The notes under the pieces: model-generated
Seen by the model: only the letters and a program-made list of their open reading frames with translations
What the model was told of the DNA's origin: nothing
Databases searched by the model: none
In this document: piece by piece, positions 1 to 5,545 of the stretch
Layout: each line of letters begins with the position of its first letter
How positions within the stretch are numbered: the stretch's first letter is position 1
Position numbers and translations under genes: made by a program
Assembly: GCA_018716545.1 (NCBI GenBank)
Contig: DVJU01000180.1
Location: 1 to 5,607 of the forward strand
Source: Scatomorpha pullicola
GTDB taxonomy: Bacteria; Bacillota; Clostridia; Oscillospirales; Oscillospiraceae
Length of the DNA stretch: 5,607 nucleotides
Direction of reading: 5' to 3'

Positions 1-400
1 AGAGCAGACCTCCGCCGCCCTGGCGGAGCTTCTGTGCGCAAAGCTCCCGAAGGGCGAGCGCGTGTGCCTCTACCGCTCCGCCCAGGGCGGCAGCGAGCTG
101 AGCGAGCGGCTGCAAGAGCGCTTTGACGTGCGCGACATTGACGCCTATTCCGCAGCCCCGGGCGCATACGAGGCCTCTCGCGGGCTAATTGAGCGCGCGG
201 ACGCGCTTACCTTCACGAGCGCGCTGGGCGCGAGATACGCGCTGGAGCGGCTGGGCGACATCCCGGAGCGAACCATATTCGCCGCCATCGGCGAGCCGAC
301 CGCCCGCGCCCTGCGCAACGCAGGGCGGCCGAACGCCATAGTCACCGCAGCCGAGCCGTCGGCCGAAGCGCTGGCTCAGGCGCTGGCCGAAGCCCTGTGA
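1..400 (+). CDS. hemD: Uroporphyrinogen-III synthase, C-terminal part (5' truncated by window edge)
   Basis: This enzyme closes and inverts ring D of hydroxymethylbilane to give uroporphyrinogen III, the branch point to haem, sirohaem and cobalamin, in the cytosol. The frame is open from base 2 with no stop, so the gene starts outside the window; about 132 C-terminal residues are visible. Family signatures seen are the TFTSALGARYALE stretch (the usual 'ifTSa.gv..f' core), AAIGEPTARALRNAG (the 'aIGptTaeaL...G' motif) and the closing VTAAEPSAEALAQAL. The half-domain before them (GERVCLYRSAQGGSELSERL) fits the family's 'R...gr..L...L' segment. In many Clostridia this domain is fused to the SUMT methyltransferase CobA; the missing 5' part prevents a decision here. 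It ends 6 nt before a hairpin and faces a convergent gene, so it is the last gene of its transcript. A GTG at 62 is internal and should not be taken as the start. Confidence 0.85.
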   Translation, partial: EQTSAALAELLCAKLPKGERVCLYRSAQGGSELSERLQERFDVRDIDAYSAAPGAYEASRGLIERADALTFTSALGARYALERLGDIPERTIFAAIGEPTARALRNAGRPNAIVTAAEPSAEALAQALAEAL

Positions 401-406
401 ACAACA

Positions 407-435
407 AGAGCCCGGAGGCAATGCCTCCGGGCTCT
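407..435. terminator. Hairpin terminator between convergent genes
   Basis: A 12-bp perfect G+C-rich stem (408-419 paired with 423-434, loop AAT), extended by an A-T pair at 407/435, lies 6 nt after the hemD stop and 10 nt after the stop of the small minus-strand gene. On the plus strand it is followed by CACTTTTAC, and on the minus strand by TTGTTGTT, so both T-tracts are short or broken. It probably serves both converging transcripts; the stem is certain, the efficiency is inferred. Confidence 0.8.
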
Positions 436-445
436 CACTTTTACA

Positions 446-655
446 TCATATGGCGGCGAGCGCGTCTTTTATCTTCTGCTTCTCCTCGGCAGAGACCTTG
501 CTGTCGGGAACCATCTTGAAGACGGCCTCTATGGTCTTGCCTTTGACGAGCTTGACCATCGGGCTCTTGAGGATGTTGGGGTTGATCGCATTTAGCGTGT
601 CGCAGGCCTTCGGGTTGGCTAGCAGTTCCTTGACTGTGACCTTGCTGATATCCAT
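446..655 (-). CDS. Small hypothetical protein, 69 aa
   Basis: I do not assign a function. The protein is short, lysine-rich, has no signal peptide or membrane segment, and looks all-helical: a first part with VKELLANPKACDTLNAINPNI and a second with SPMVKLVKGKTIEAVFKMVP, then a charged tail (SAEEKQKIKDALAAI). The pattern 'LLANPKA...L......SPM......G.T' reminds me of small helical domains found alone or at the C-terminus of some clostridial hydrolases; that is recollection, not a match I could run. The gene is very likely real: the ATG has a GGGAG ribosome-binding site (within 663-670, revcomp GAAGGGAG) 7 nt upstream, a near-consensus promoter sits about 55 nt further upstream, and a hairpin follows the stop. 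It is monocistronic. Confidence 0.8.
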   Translation of the reverse strand: MDISKVTVKELLANPKACDTLNAINPNILKSPMVKLVKGKTIEAVFKMVPDSKVSAEEKQKIKDALAAI

Positions 656-710
656 AGTCTGTCTCCCTTCATATTTGCGCCCGGCGTCTTGCCGCGGCTA
701 GGTTGTTAAC

Positions 711-739
711 ATTCTAACACAAATCCGGCTTGGTTGCAA
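711..739 (-). promoter_or_regulatory. Sigma-A-type promoter of the 69-aa protein gene
   Basis: On the minus strand a -35 box TTGCAA (734-739) and a -10 box TAGAAT (711-716) are separated by exactly 17 nt. Each differs from consensus (TTGACA, TATAAT) at one or two positions. Transcription would start near 704, giving a leader of about 50 nt that carries the ribosome-binding site. The only gene it can serve is the small gene ending at 446. No operator-like repeat overlaps it. Confidence 0.75.
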
Positions 740-795
740 TCCCAATGTGAACTCTTTTTCTCGCCGCTTTTCCCATCAGGCCGCGCACTAAAAAC

Positions 796-817
796 CGAGG
801 GGGCTTTCGCCCCCTCG
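796..817 (-). terminator. Stem-loop (copy 1) with minus-strand T-tract
   Basis: A 9-bp stem (796-804 CGAGGGGGC with 809-817 GCCCCCTCG) closes a TTTC loop. Read on the minus strand it is followed directly by GTTTTTAG, which makes it a plausible intrinsic terminator. It would stop any read-through from the cluster on the right before the promoter at 711-739. The identical 22-nt sequence recurs at 1057-1078. Confidence 0.65.
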
Positions 818-1016
818 ACAGTTTGTCAAAAAAAGCCTCGCAGAGTTTCGCGCCCTATGGGCGCGAAAGGGACTGTAATCATTTTCGGCGGCGGCGTGTA
901 CGTCGCCGAAAATACTTCTCGCGAAGCGAGCGTCGAATTGGCCGCCTTTGGCGGACAACCGAGGCGCAGAGCGCAGTGCCGGTCTCCATCGGCCGATCGC
1001 GGCCGGGGGACTTTAT

Positions 1017-1050
1017 TGTCAAAAAAGACCCTCGAGGGTCTTTTTTGACA
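1017..1050. terminator. Perfect 34-bp palindrome, bidirectional intrinsic terminator
   Basis: Two 17-nt arms are perfectly complementary around the centre 1033/1034 (CTCGAG). The layout is A6, GACCC, TCGA, GGGTC, T6, which gives a G+C stem followed by six U's whichever strand is transcribed. On the minus strand it lies 35 nt beyond the stop of the last gene of the five-gene cluster and is the best candidate for that cluster's terminator. Nothing on the plus strand needs it. Confidence 0.85.
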
Positions 1051-1056
1051 GTCTCA

Positions 1057-1078
1057 CGAGGGGGCTTTCGCCCCCTCG
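1057..1078. repeat. Stem-loop (copy 2) downstream of the five-gene cluster
   Basis: The 22 nt are identical to those at 796-817, in the same orientation: a 9-bp stem (1057-1065 with 1070-1078) and a TTTC loop. It starts 7 nt after the stop of the SAF-domain gene. Here neither side has a T-tract, so it is more likely a transcript-end stabiliser or repeat boundary than a terminator; the palindrome next to it would do the terminating. Confidence 0.7.
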
Positions 1079-1085
1079 CTCCGGC

Positions 1086-1361
1086 TCACGCCGTGGATGC
1101 TATGTTGTGCGTGTGTACGTGCTCGCCTGCGCGAATATCGCACAGCGCGACGCCTATCTTCTCGCCGTACTTGTAGACGCTGCCGCCCTTGGGCACGTCT
1201 GAGGCGGCGACCTTGTGATACGCCGGCACGTCGTTCAGCGCGGTGACGCTGTGCCTGCTGCCGTCGGAGAGGCTGTATTCCACCGTATCCCCGGCTTTGA
1301 CGGCCTCGGTCACCGTGACGCAGGTGTCCCGGTCGTTGATGTGTACCGCATGTACGCTCAT
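1086..1361 (-). CDS. Stand-alone SAF-domain protein, UxaA N-terminal-like, 91 aa
   Basis: The whole protein matches the small SAF domain at the N-terminus of altronate / galactarate dehydratases (UxaA/GarD family). Signatures are an opening 'ai.I...D' strand (residues 5-11), VPAYHKVA (45-52, family 'ip.gHKiA'), YKYGEKIG (63-70, family 'iKYG.pIG') and HVHTHN (81-86, family 'wVHtHN'). In many Clostridia the dehydratase is split into a small SAF subunit and a large catalytic subunit encoded side by side. Here no large subunit follows: hairpins and a terminator start at once. The role is therefore open: a subunit for a distant partner, or a repurposed domain. The ATG has a GGAGG (1371-1375) 9 nt upstream, just after the previous gene's stop. 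The 17-nt gap makes it the last gene of the cluster. It is cytosolic, with no signal peptide. Confidence 0.82.
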   Translation of the reverse strand: MSVHAVHINDRDTCVTVTEAVKAGDTVEYSLSDGSRHSVTALNDVPAYHKVAASDVPKGGSVYKYGEKIGVALCDIRAGEHVHTHNIASTA

Positions 1362-1378
1362 TGGCTCAAACCTCCGTA

Positions 1379-2680
1379 TCAGCCGCCGGACTCCAGGATG
1401 GAGAAGTGCATGTAGTCGGCGGTGGTGTTCCAGCCGGAGTAGTTGTTGTCGGCGTCGCCGCCGCCCCAGCCCCAGCCGTACTTGGCGAAGATGCGCACTA
1501 CGCTGCTGTCAGGCGTGATGCAGTAGTCGCTGTCGGAGTACTTGAAGCAGGTGGTACCCGTGATGGCGGTGTACGGCGTGGTTGTGGTGTTGCAGTAGAA
1601 GTTCTCAACCGGGTTGATGTCGATGGCGCAGCCCCAGGAGTGGCGCAGGGTGTCGGTGTACCTGGCGCCGCCGAGCGCGTGTATCGGGAACTGCTCGGGG
1701 TCGTTGTAGATCTCCTCGAATATGGCCTGGACTTCGTCCGCCACGGCCTTGTTGACCTGGAGGTTCCAGGTACGGGTGTACTTCGCGCCGGAGGAGTCTA
1801 TATCCCAGGTGCGCACCTGCACAGTGACTATGTAGTCGCCAAGGTTGCTCTCGTTGCCGGTGAAGTAGCTCTTGTTGGCGTCGCCGAACAGAGCCAGGCG
1901 GCCTTCGGCGCTGACGTTGCCCCAGGCGTCGATGTAGTTGCGGCTCTGCCAGGCGAAGGAGTCGGTCGGCTCCATCGTCGTGGTGTCTCCGCCGCTCGGC
2001 TCCTCGACCTCGGAGACGTCGTCGACGTCCAGGCGCTCGGACGGCCAGCCGGTGCGCACTACGACCGCAGCGGCCTGCGCGCGGGTCAGCGTCTCGCTGC
2101 CGTGGAAGGCGCCGTCTTCAAAGCCGTCGAGTATGCCCTTGCCGTAAGCCTGCACGACGCTCTCCTGATAGCGGCCGCTTATCGTGGTGTGGTCGGAGAT
2201 GCGGCTGTCCACGTTGTCGAGGTTGACGGGGTTCTCGGTGTAGACGTTGCTGGTGAGGTTGGAAATCATGACGCTCATCTCATAGCGGGTGATGGGCGTG
2301 TTCAGCGAGGTGGCGGTCAGCGGGATATCCAGACCCCAGAGCACGCCGTTGTCGTTGAGCAGGTACCAGTACGGCTGCGCCCAGTGGATGCTGACATCCA
2401 TCGTGTACGGCGCCAGCTCGCCTATCATGCACAGGAGCTTTATGAACTCGCCGCGGGTCAGCTCGTCCTCGGGCGCATAGGTCGTCTCAGTCTTGCCGTC
2501 GATTATGCCCCAGCTGGCGCACAGGTAGACGTACTCCGCATACCAGGCGTCCTCCGGGACGTCGGTGAACTCCACGTCTATCGGGCCGGTTCCGTCGGCG
2601 GCGTATACCGGCATCGCGGCGGCCAGAAGGCACACGGCGAGAGCCGCGCAGAGTACCCGGCGCAAAGCTTTGCTTCTCAT
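1379..2680 (-). CDS. Secreted SLH-domain protein with C-terminal M15 (VanY/CwlK-like) peptidase domain, 433 aa
   Basis: This is a cell-surface enzyme expected to cut peptidoglycan peptides (D,D-carboxypeptidase or L-Ala-D-Glu endopeptidase type). Residues 1-28 are a signal peptide with an 'AXA' end (VYA). Three SLH repeats follow: about 38-86 (FTDVPEDAWYAEYV, then the TRGEF signature), a weaker one about 95-141 (TRYEM), and about 163-211 (LTRAQAAAVV). SLH repeats anchor proteins to secondary wall polymers. A linker rich in E, S, G and T (219-240) leads to the catalytic part. The M15 zinc ligands all appear present: H347 and D354 in RHSWGCAID, and H425 in ADYMHF, with D422 as the likely catalytic acid; YGWGWGG (401-407) is also typical. 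The start has AGAGGG 7 nt upstream, 20 nt after cdd. Substrate and exact specificity cannot be read from the sequence. Confidence 0.85.
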   Translation of the reverse strand: MRSKALRRVLCAALAVCLLAAAMPVYAADGTGPIDVEFTDVPEDAWYAEYVYLCASWGIIDGKTETTYAPEDELTRGEFIKLLCMIGELAPYTMDVSIHWAQPYWYLLNDNGVLWGLDIPLTATSLNTPITRYEMSVMISNLTSNVYTENPVNLDNVDSRISDHTTISGRYQESVVQAYGKGILDGFEDGAFHGSETLTRAQAAAVVVRTGWPSERLDVDDVSEVEEPSGGDTTTMEPTDSFAWQSRNYIDAWGNVSAEGRLALFGDANKSYFTGNESNLGDYIVTVQVRTWDIDSSGAKYTRTWNLQVNKAVADEVQAIFEEIYNDPEQFPIHALGGARYTDTLRHSWGCAIDINPVENFYCNTTTTPYTAITGTTCFKYSDSDYCITPDSSVVRIFAKYGWGWGGGDADNNYSGWNTTADYMHFSILESGG

Positions 2681-2700
2681 TGCTTATCCCTCTTTCTTTT

Positions 2701-3081
2701 CTAGTAGTTGAACGTGTGAGGCAGCAGCTCTCGCAGCTTGTAGCTCACGTAGCGGCCTCCGGCCTTGGCGCAGAGCACCTCCATGTCCGTGGAGAACTCG
2801 GACAGGAACTGTCTGCAAGCCCCGCAGGGCATGCAGTAGTCGCGCCCCTCTCCCCAGATGGCGATGCGCACAAAGTCCGTGTGTCCCTCGCTGACGGCCT
2901 TGCACGCCGCCGTGCGCTCGGCACAGATGGTGCTGCCCAGCGCCGCGTTCTCCACGTTGCAGCCGGTGTACACCGTGCCGTCAGAGCACTCCAACGCCGC
3001 GCCCACGGGGAAGCGCGAATATGGCGAGTACGAGTGCTTGGCCGCCTGCTCGGCGATGTCCATGAGTTCCCTGTCTGTCAT
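2701..3081 (-). CDS. cdd: Cytidine deaminase, 126 aa
   Basis: This zinc enzyme of pyrimidine salvage deaminates cytidine and deoxycytidine to uridine and deoxyuridine in the cytosol. It has the length of the small homotetrameric class. Seen are SPYSRFPVGAAL (19-30), the ribose-binding N42 and E44 in GCNVENAA, the zinc and proton-shuttle motif CAE (C53, E55), and PCGAC with zinc ligands C86 and C89. No key residue is missing. I chose the ATG at 3081, not the one 13 codons upstream, because the upstream start would overlap the preceding gene, adds residues the family lacks, and has no ribosome-binding site, while the inner one has GGGAG at 3088-3092, 6 nt away. The gap to the preceding gene is 14 nt. 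Its place among surface and wall genes is unusual for salvage, though cdd often sits in mixed operons. Confidence 0.95.
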   Translation of the reverse strand: MTDRELMDIAEQAAKHSYSPYSRFPVGAALECSDGTVYTGCNVENAALGSTICAERTAACKAVSEGHTDFVRIAIWGEGRDYCMPCGACRQFLSEFSTDMEVLCAKAGGRYVSYKLRELLPHTFNY

Positions 3082-3095
3082 GTCCCTCTCCCTCT
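3082..3095 (-). promoter_or_regulatory. Ribosome-binding site fixing the cdd start
   Basis: The whole 14-nt gap between the solute-binding protein stop (TAG at 3096-3098) and the cdd ATG is purine-rich on the minus strand (AGAGGGAGAGGGAC). It offers a Shine-Dalgarno core (GGGAG, 3088-3092) at 6-nt spacing, and this supports the 3081 start. Confidence 0.7.
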
Positions 3096-4694
3096 CTAGT
3101 CTGAAAATTTGATCGTCCATTCGCTTATGTTGTAGAACACGTTGCTGCTTGTGACCTCTATCCCCGTTATAACGTTGCGGTGCGTTATCACCTCGTGGCG
3201 CTCAAAGCACACCGGGATAATCGGCGCGTTCTGCGCGATGTACAGCAGCATCTGATAGCAGACGCTCTGTCTGGTCAGGTCATCGGCGGCGAGGTAGTTG
3301 TTGATGTAGGTGGCGTAGTTCTCGTCGGCGATGTTGCCGTAGTTCATGCTGCCGTCCTCGGTGAGCAGCGCAGTGAGGTCGAAATCGGCGCCCAGCTTGA
3401 CCTCGGCGTAGTACATGTCGAAGTCCCCGTCGGGCTGGCCGTCACCGTCCATGTCCGCCAGCGCCGCCTGATAGTCCGCCCAGCTGAGCTCGCGCACGTT
3501 CACGGTGAAGCCTATGCTGGCCAGGTCGTCGGCGAGCTTGTTGCAGACGTCGCCCTTTCCGGCGCTCTGCGAGCAGACGATCAGGTCTATTTCCGCGTCC
3601 TGCATCACGCTGTAGCTGAGGTACTCAAGCTGGCCGTCGTTGTCCATGTCCGACACTCCGGCCGCGGTCAGCACCTGCTGGCACAGCGACATGTTATAGC
3701 TCAGCTGTGAGGCGACGCTCTCGTCGTAGAGCGGGCTCATAGGTGAGATCGGCAGCGCGCTGGCCACGGCGGAGCCCTGCATAAGGGTGTCGGCGGCATA
3801 GTCGCGGTCTACGGCCAGCGACATGGCGTAGCGCACATTCGGCATACTCATCAGCGGGCTGGCCATGTTGAAGCCGAAGAAGTGCATGTTGGTCGTGGTG
3901 TAATAGCGCGTCTCGGTGTTGCCGCCGTAGCCGAGGTTGGAGGTGCTGGAGGTGTCGTTGAGGACCAGGTCTATGTAGCTGTCCTCAAAGGCGGTGATTA
4001 TGCTCTCCGTCTCGGTGTACTCCTTGAGGTACACCCTGTCCACCGGCAGGGTGCTGCCGTAGTTTTCAAAGGCCTGGACGTAGTCCGCGCCCTCCACGTA
4101 CATGTACGGCCCGGTGCCCACGGGGCGCGTCTGGTTTGCCGAGCCGTCCTTTATCACCGGCACGGTCAGCAGATAGGGCAGCATGGTGTGCGCCTTGGTC
4201 GTGGAGATGTGGAAGGTCAGGTTGTCCGAGGCGCTGGCGCCGTACATGCAGATGAAGCGGCCGGAGTAGCGGCTTGTCCTGCGCGCGAGCGATATGGAAT
4301 ACGCCACGTCGTAGGCGGTCAGCGTGCTGCCGTCGTGCATGGGTATGCCTTCTTTTATGGTGAAGGTCCAGTACATGCCGTTGGCGGAGACTTCGTAGCT
4401 CTCTATTATCCTGCTGGTGAGGTTGTAGTTCTCGTCCAGCTCGAACACGTTGTCAAACACCAGCTGGGAGATGAGTATGTTGTTCACGTCGTCCGTGGCA
4501 TAGGGGTTGAGGCTGGCGGATGAGTTGTAGTTTAGCGAGAACACCTCGTCCGCGGCGTCGCCGATGCCCAGCTCCTCGCCCGGCAGCACGGCCACTGGCT
4601 CTGAAGATTCCGGCTCCGCAGTCTGTCCACAGGCCGTCAGCGTAGTCAGCAGCGCCATAGCAAGCGCCAGTATACGTATCTTTTTAGTCTTCAT
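3096..4694 (-). CDS. ABC-type solute-binding lipoprotein, family 5 (peptide/nickel type), 532 aa
   Basis: This is an extracellular, membrane-anchored binding protein that would deliver a ligand, usually a di- or oligopeptide, to an ABC permease. The signal is short and positively charged (MKTKKIRI) and ends in the lipobox LTAC, so C22 is the lipidated residue; a disordered E/S/P linker follows. Family-5 signatures are WTFTIKEGIPMHDGSTLTAYDV (109-130), VGTGPYMY (192-199) and NVRYAMSLAVDRDYA (286-300). The length is normal. Two DxDxDG loops (DMDNDG 349-354, DMDGDG 414-419) look like calcium-binding loops. I chose the ATG at 4694: GGAG (4702-4705) stands 7 nt away, whereas a GTG six bases upstream would overlap the ribosome-binding site. 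It starts 15 nt after pgeF. No permease or ATPase gene is in the window. The ligand is unknown; murein peptides are a guess from the neighbours. Confidence 0.9.
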   Translation of the reverse strand: MKTKKIRILALAMALLTTLTACGQTAEPESSEPVAVLPGEELGIGDAADEVFSLNYNSSASLNPYATDDVNNILISQLVFDNVFELDENYNLTSRIIESYEVSANGMYWTFTIKEGIPMHDGSTLTAYDVAYSISLARRTSRYSGRFICMYGASASDNLTFHISTTKAHTMLPYLLTVPVIKDGSANQTRPVGTGPYMYVEGADYVQAFENYGSTLPVDRVYLKEYTETESIITAFEDSYIDLVLNDTSSTSNLGYGGNTETRYYTTTNMHFFGFNMASPLMSMPNVRYAMSLAVDRDYAADTLMQGSAVASALPISPMSPLYDESVASQLSYNMSLCQQVLTAAGVSDMDNDGQLEYLSYSVMQDAEIDLIVCSQSAGKGDVCNKLADDLASIGFTVNVRELSWADYQAALADMDGDGQPDGDFDMYYAEVKLGADFDLTALLTEDGSMNYGNIADENYATYINNYLAADDLTRQSVCYQMLLYIAQNAPIIPVCFERHEVITHRNVITGIEVTSSNVFYNISEWTIKFSD

Positions 4695-4709
4695 TTGCAC
4701 TCTCCGGGT

Positions 4710-5522
4710 TCAGATTTCTATGACCGCGCACTGGCTCCCGCGCTGCAGGCCGTGCTTTGAGGTGTAGCGATGCGACCAGTATTTGTCGTGCAGCTCCACG
4801 GTGCACTCGCGCGACACGGCTATGTTCTCCGGCCTGAGCCCCAGGACGCACAGCCTGTGCGCCAGCGCGCCGCGCAGGTCTACGTAGTACTTTCCCTCGC
4901 GCCTGCCCGTGAATATGAACTCCTCCGCGTCGTGACCCAACCAGGCGCGCATCGCCTCAGGCACGTCGCTGTCCGTCTCAAAGTTCGCAGTGCCTATGGC
5001 CGCGCCCATTGCGGCGCATATGTCCTCCGGCCGCGAGCCGAGCGAGCACATTGCCTCGACGGCGGCGCCGATTATGTCCGCCACGGAGCTGCGCCAGCCG
5101 CAGTGCACGGCTCCCGCCGTGCCGTGCACGCCGTCGTACAGCAGCACCGGCACGCAGTCGGCCGTGAAGCAGAACAGAGGCAGGCCGCGCTCCGCCGTCA
5201 CCACGGCGTCGCAGTCTACGTCCGAGTGCGTCTCCGGCGCGACGGCGTCCGCCATCGTCACCACACGCACCTCCCGCCCGTGCACCTGCCGCGTGTACGC
5301 CGCCCGGCACACGTCTATGCCCAGCGCCGCGCCCAGGCGGCGATAGTTGGCGGAGACGTTATCATCCGGATCACCGCGGCCAAAGCCCATGTTCAGCGAA
5401 GCAAAATCCCCCTCCGACACGCCGCCATAGCGCGTAGAAAAGGCGTGCTTCGCAGATATCACGTCGGCGGTCATGTAGACGAGGTCGCCAATGTTGTGTT
5501 CTTTGAATGTGTTAGAGGACAT
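4710..5522 (-). CDS. pgeF: Peptidoglycan editing factor / purine nucleoside enzyme, PgeF (YfiH/YlmD) family, 270 aa
   Basis: E. coli PgeF removes L-serine wrongly added to UDP-MurNAc; family members such as YlmD and FAMIN act on purine nucleosides, and the old 'laccase' label comes from the same fold. The metal/active-site residues are H81 in TRQVHG, C123 in FTADCVPVLLYD and H140 in GAVHCGWR. Other family marks are HAFSTRYGGVS (26-36) and the closing SHR...GSQCAVI. The usual 'GP.IG.ccYEV' motif reads GAAIGTANFETD here, so the conserved proline and cysteine are replaced (see findings). Length is normal. The start has a strong AGGAGG (5528-5533) with 5-nt spacing, so I prefer it to the internal M17. 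It is the first gene of the five-gene minus-strand cluster. It is cytosolic; the sequence cannot decide between the two reported activities. Confidence 0.88.
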   Translation of the reverse strand: MSSNTFKEHNIGDLVYMTADVISAKHAFSTRYGGVSEGDFASLNMGFGRGDPDDNVSANYRRLGAALGIDVCRAAYTRQVHGREVRVVTMADAVAPETHSDVDCDAVVTAERGLPLFCFTADCVPVLLYDGVHGTAGAVHCGWRSSVADIIGAAVEAMCSLGSRPEDICAAMGAAIGTANFETDSDVPEAMRAWLGHDAEEFIFTGRREGKYYVDLRGALAHRLCVLGLRPENIAVSRECTVELHDKYWSHRYTSKHGLQRGSQCAVIEI

Positions 5523-5545
5523 TGTTACCTCCTCAAGGATGTTTC

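Larger units (their letters stand above)
796..1078. repeat. Hairpin-array intergenic element (MITE/REP-like), no gene inside
   Basis: This 283-bp block holds no credible gene and is bounded by two identical copies of a 22-nt stem-loop (796-817, 1057-1078). Just inside each lie a TGTCAAAAAA-type motif (left, from 824) and TTTTTTGACA (right, 1041-1050), so the ends form imperfect inverted repeats. Inside are further stem-loops: 846-868 (10 bp, TTTCGCGCCC/GGGCGCGAAA), 881-913 (13 bp with one wobble), 918-930 (5 bp) and 942-954 (5 bp). GCCTCG at 835-840 can pair with CGAGGC at 960-965 and enclose all four as a multibranched fold. A perfect 34-bp palindrome follows at 1017-1050. No clear target-site duplication is seen. 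The hairpins are seen directly; calling it a mobile or repeated element is inference. Confidence 0.55.

Noticed and set aside
835..965. tRNA or known riboswitch in the multibranched fold
   Set aside because: The fold resembles a cloverleaf only loosely; there is no TTC-type T-loop, anticodon arm geometry or CCA-side acceptor, and no riboswitch consensus I recognise.
796..1078. CRISPR array
   Set aside because: Only two copies of the 22-nt stem-loop exist, about 260 bp apart, with no regular spacers.
734..1202. Three overlapping plus-strand frames across the hairpin-rich gap
   Set aside because: They read straight through terminators and inverted repeats, have no ribosome-binding site I can see, and show no protein motif; one runs into the SAF gene on the other strand.
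1361..2704. Plus-strand open frame of 447 codons opposite the SLH-M15 gene
   Set aside because: It is slightly longer than the real gene, but its product is valine/alanine/glycine-rich with no recognisable domain, and the minus-strand frame has a signal peptide, SLH repeats and complete M15 zinc residues. It is a shadow caused by high GC.
3082..3120. Upstream ATG for cdd, adding 13 residues and overlapping the previous gene
   Set aside because: No ribosome-binding site precedes it, and the extra residues lie outside the cytidine deaminase family's usual N-terminus.
4695..4700. GTG six bases upstream as start of the solute-binding protein
   Set aside because: It overlaps the Shine-Dalgarno GGAGAG, leaving no spacing; the ATG at 4694 has 7 nt spacing and gives a typical lipoprotein signal.
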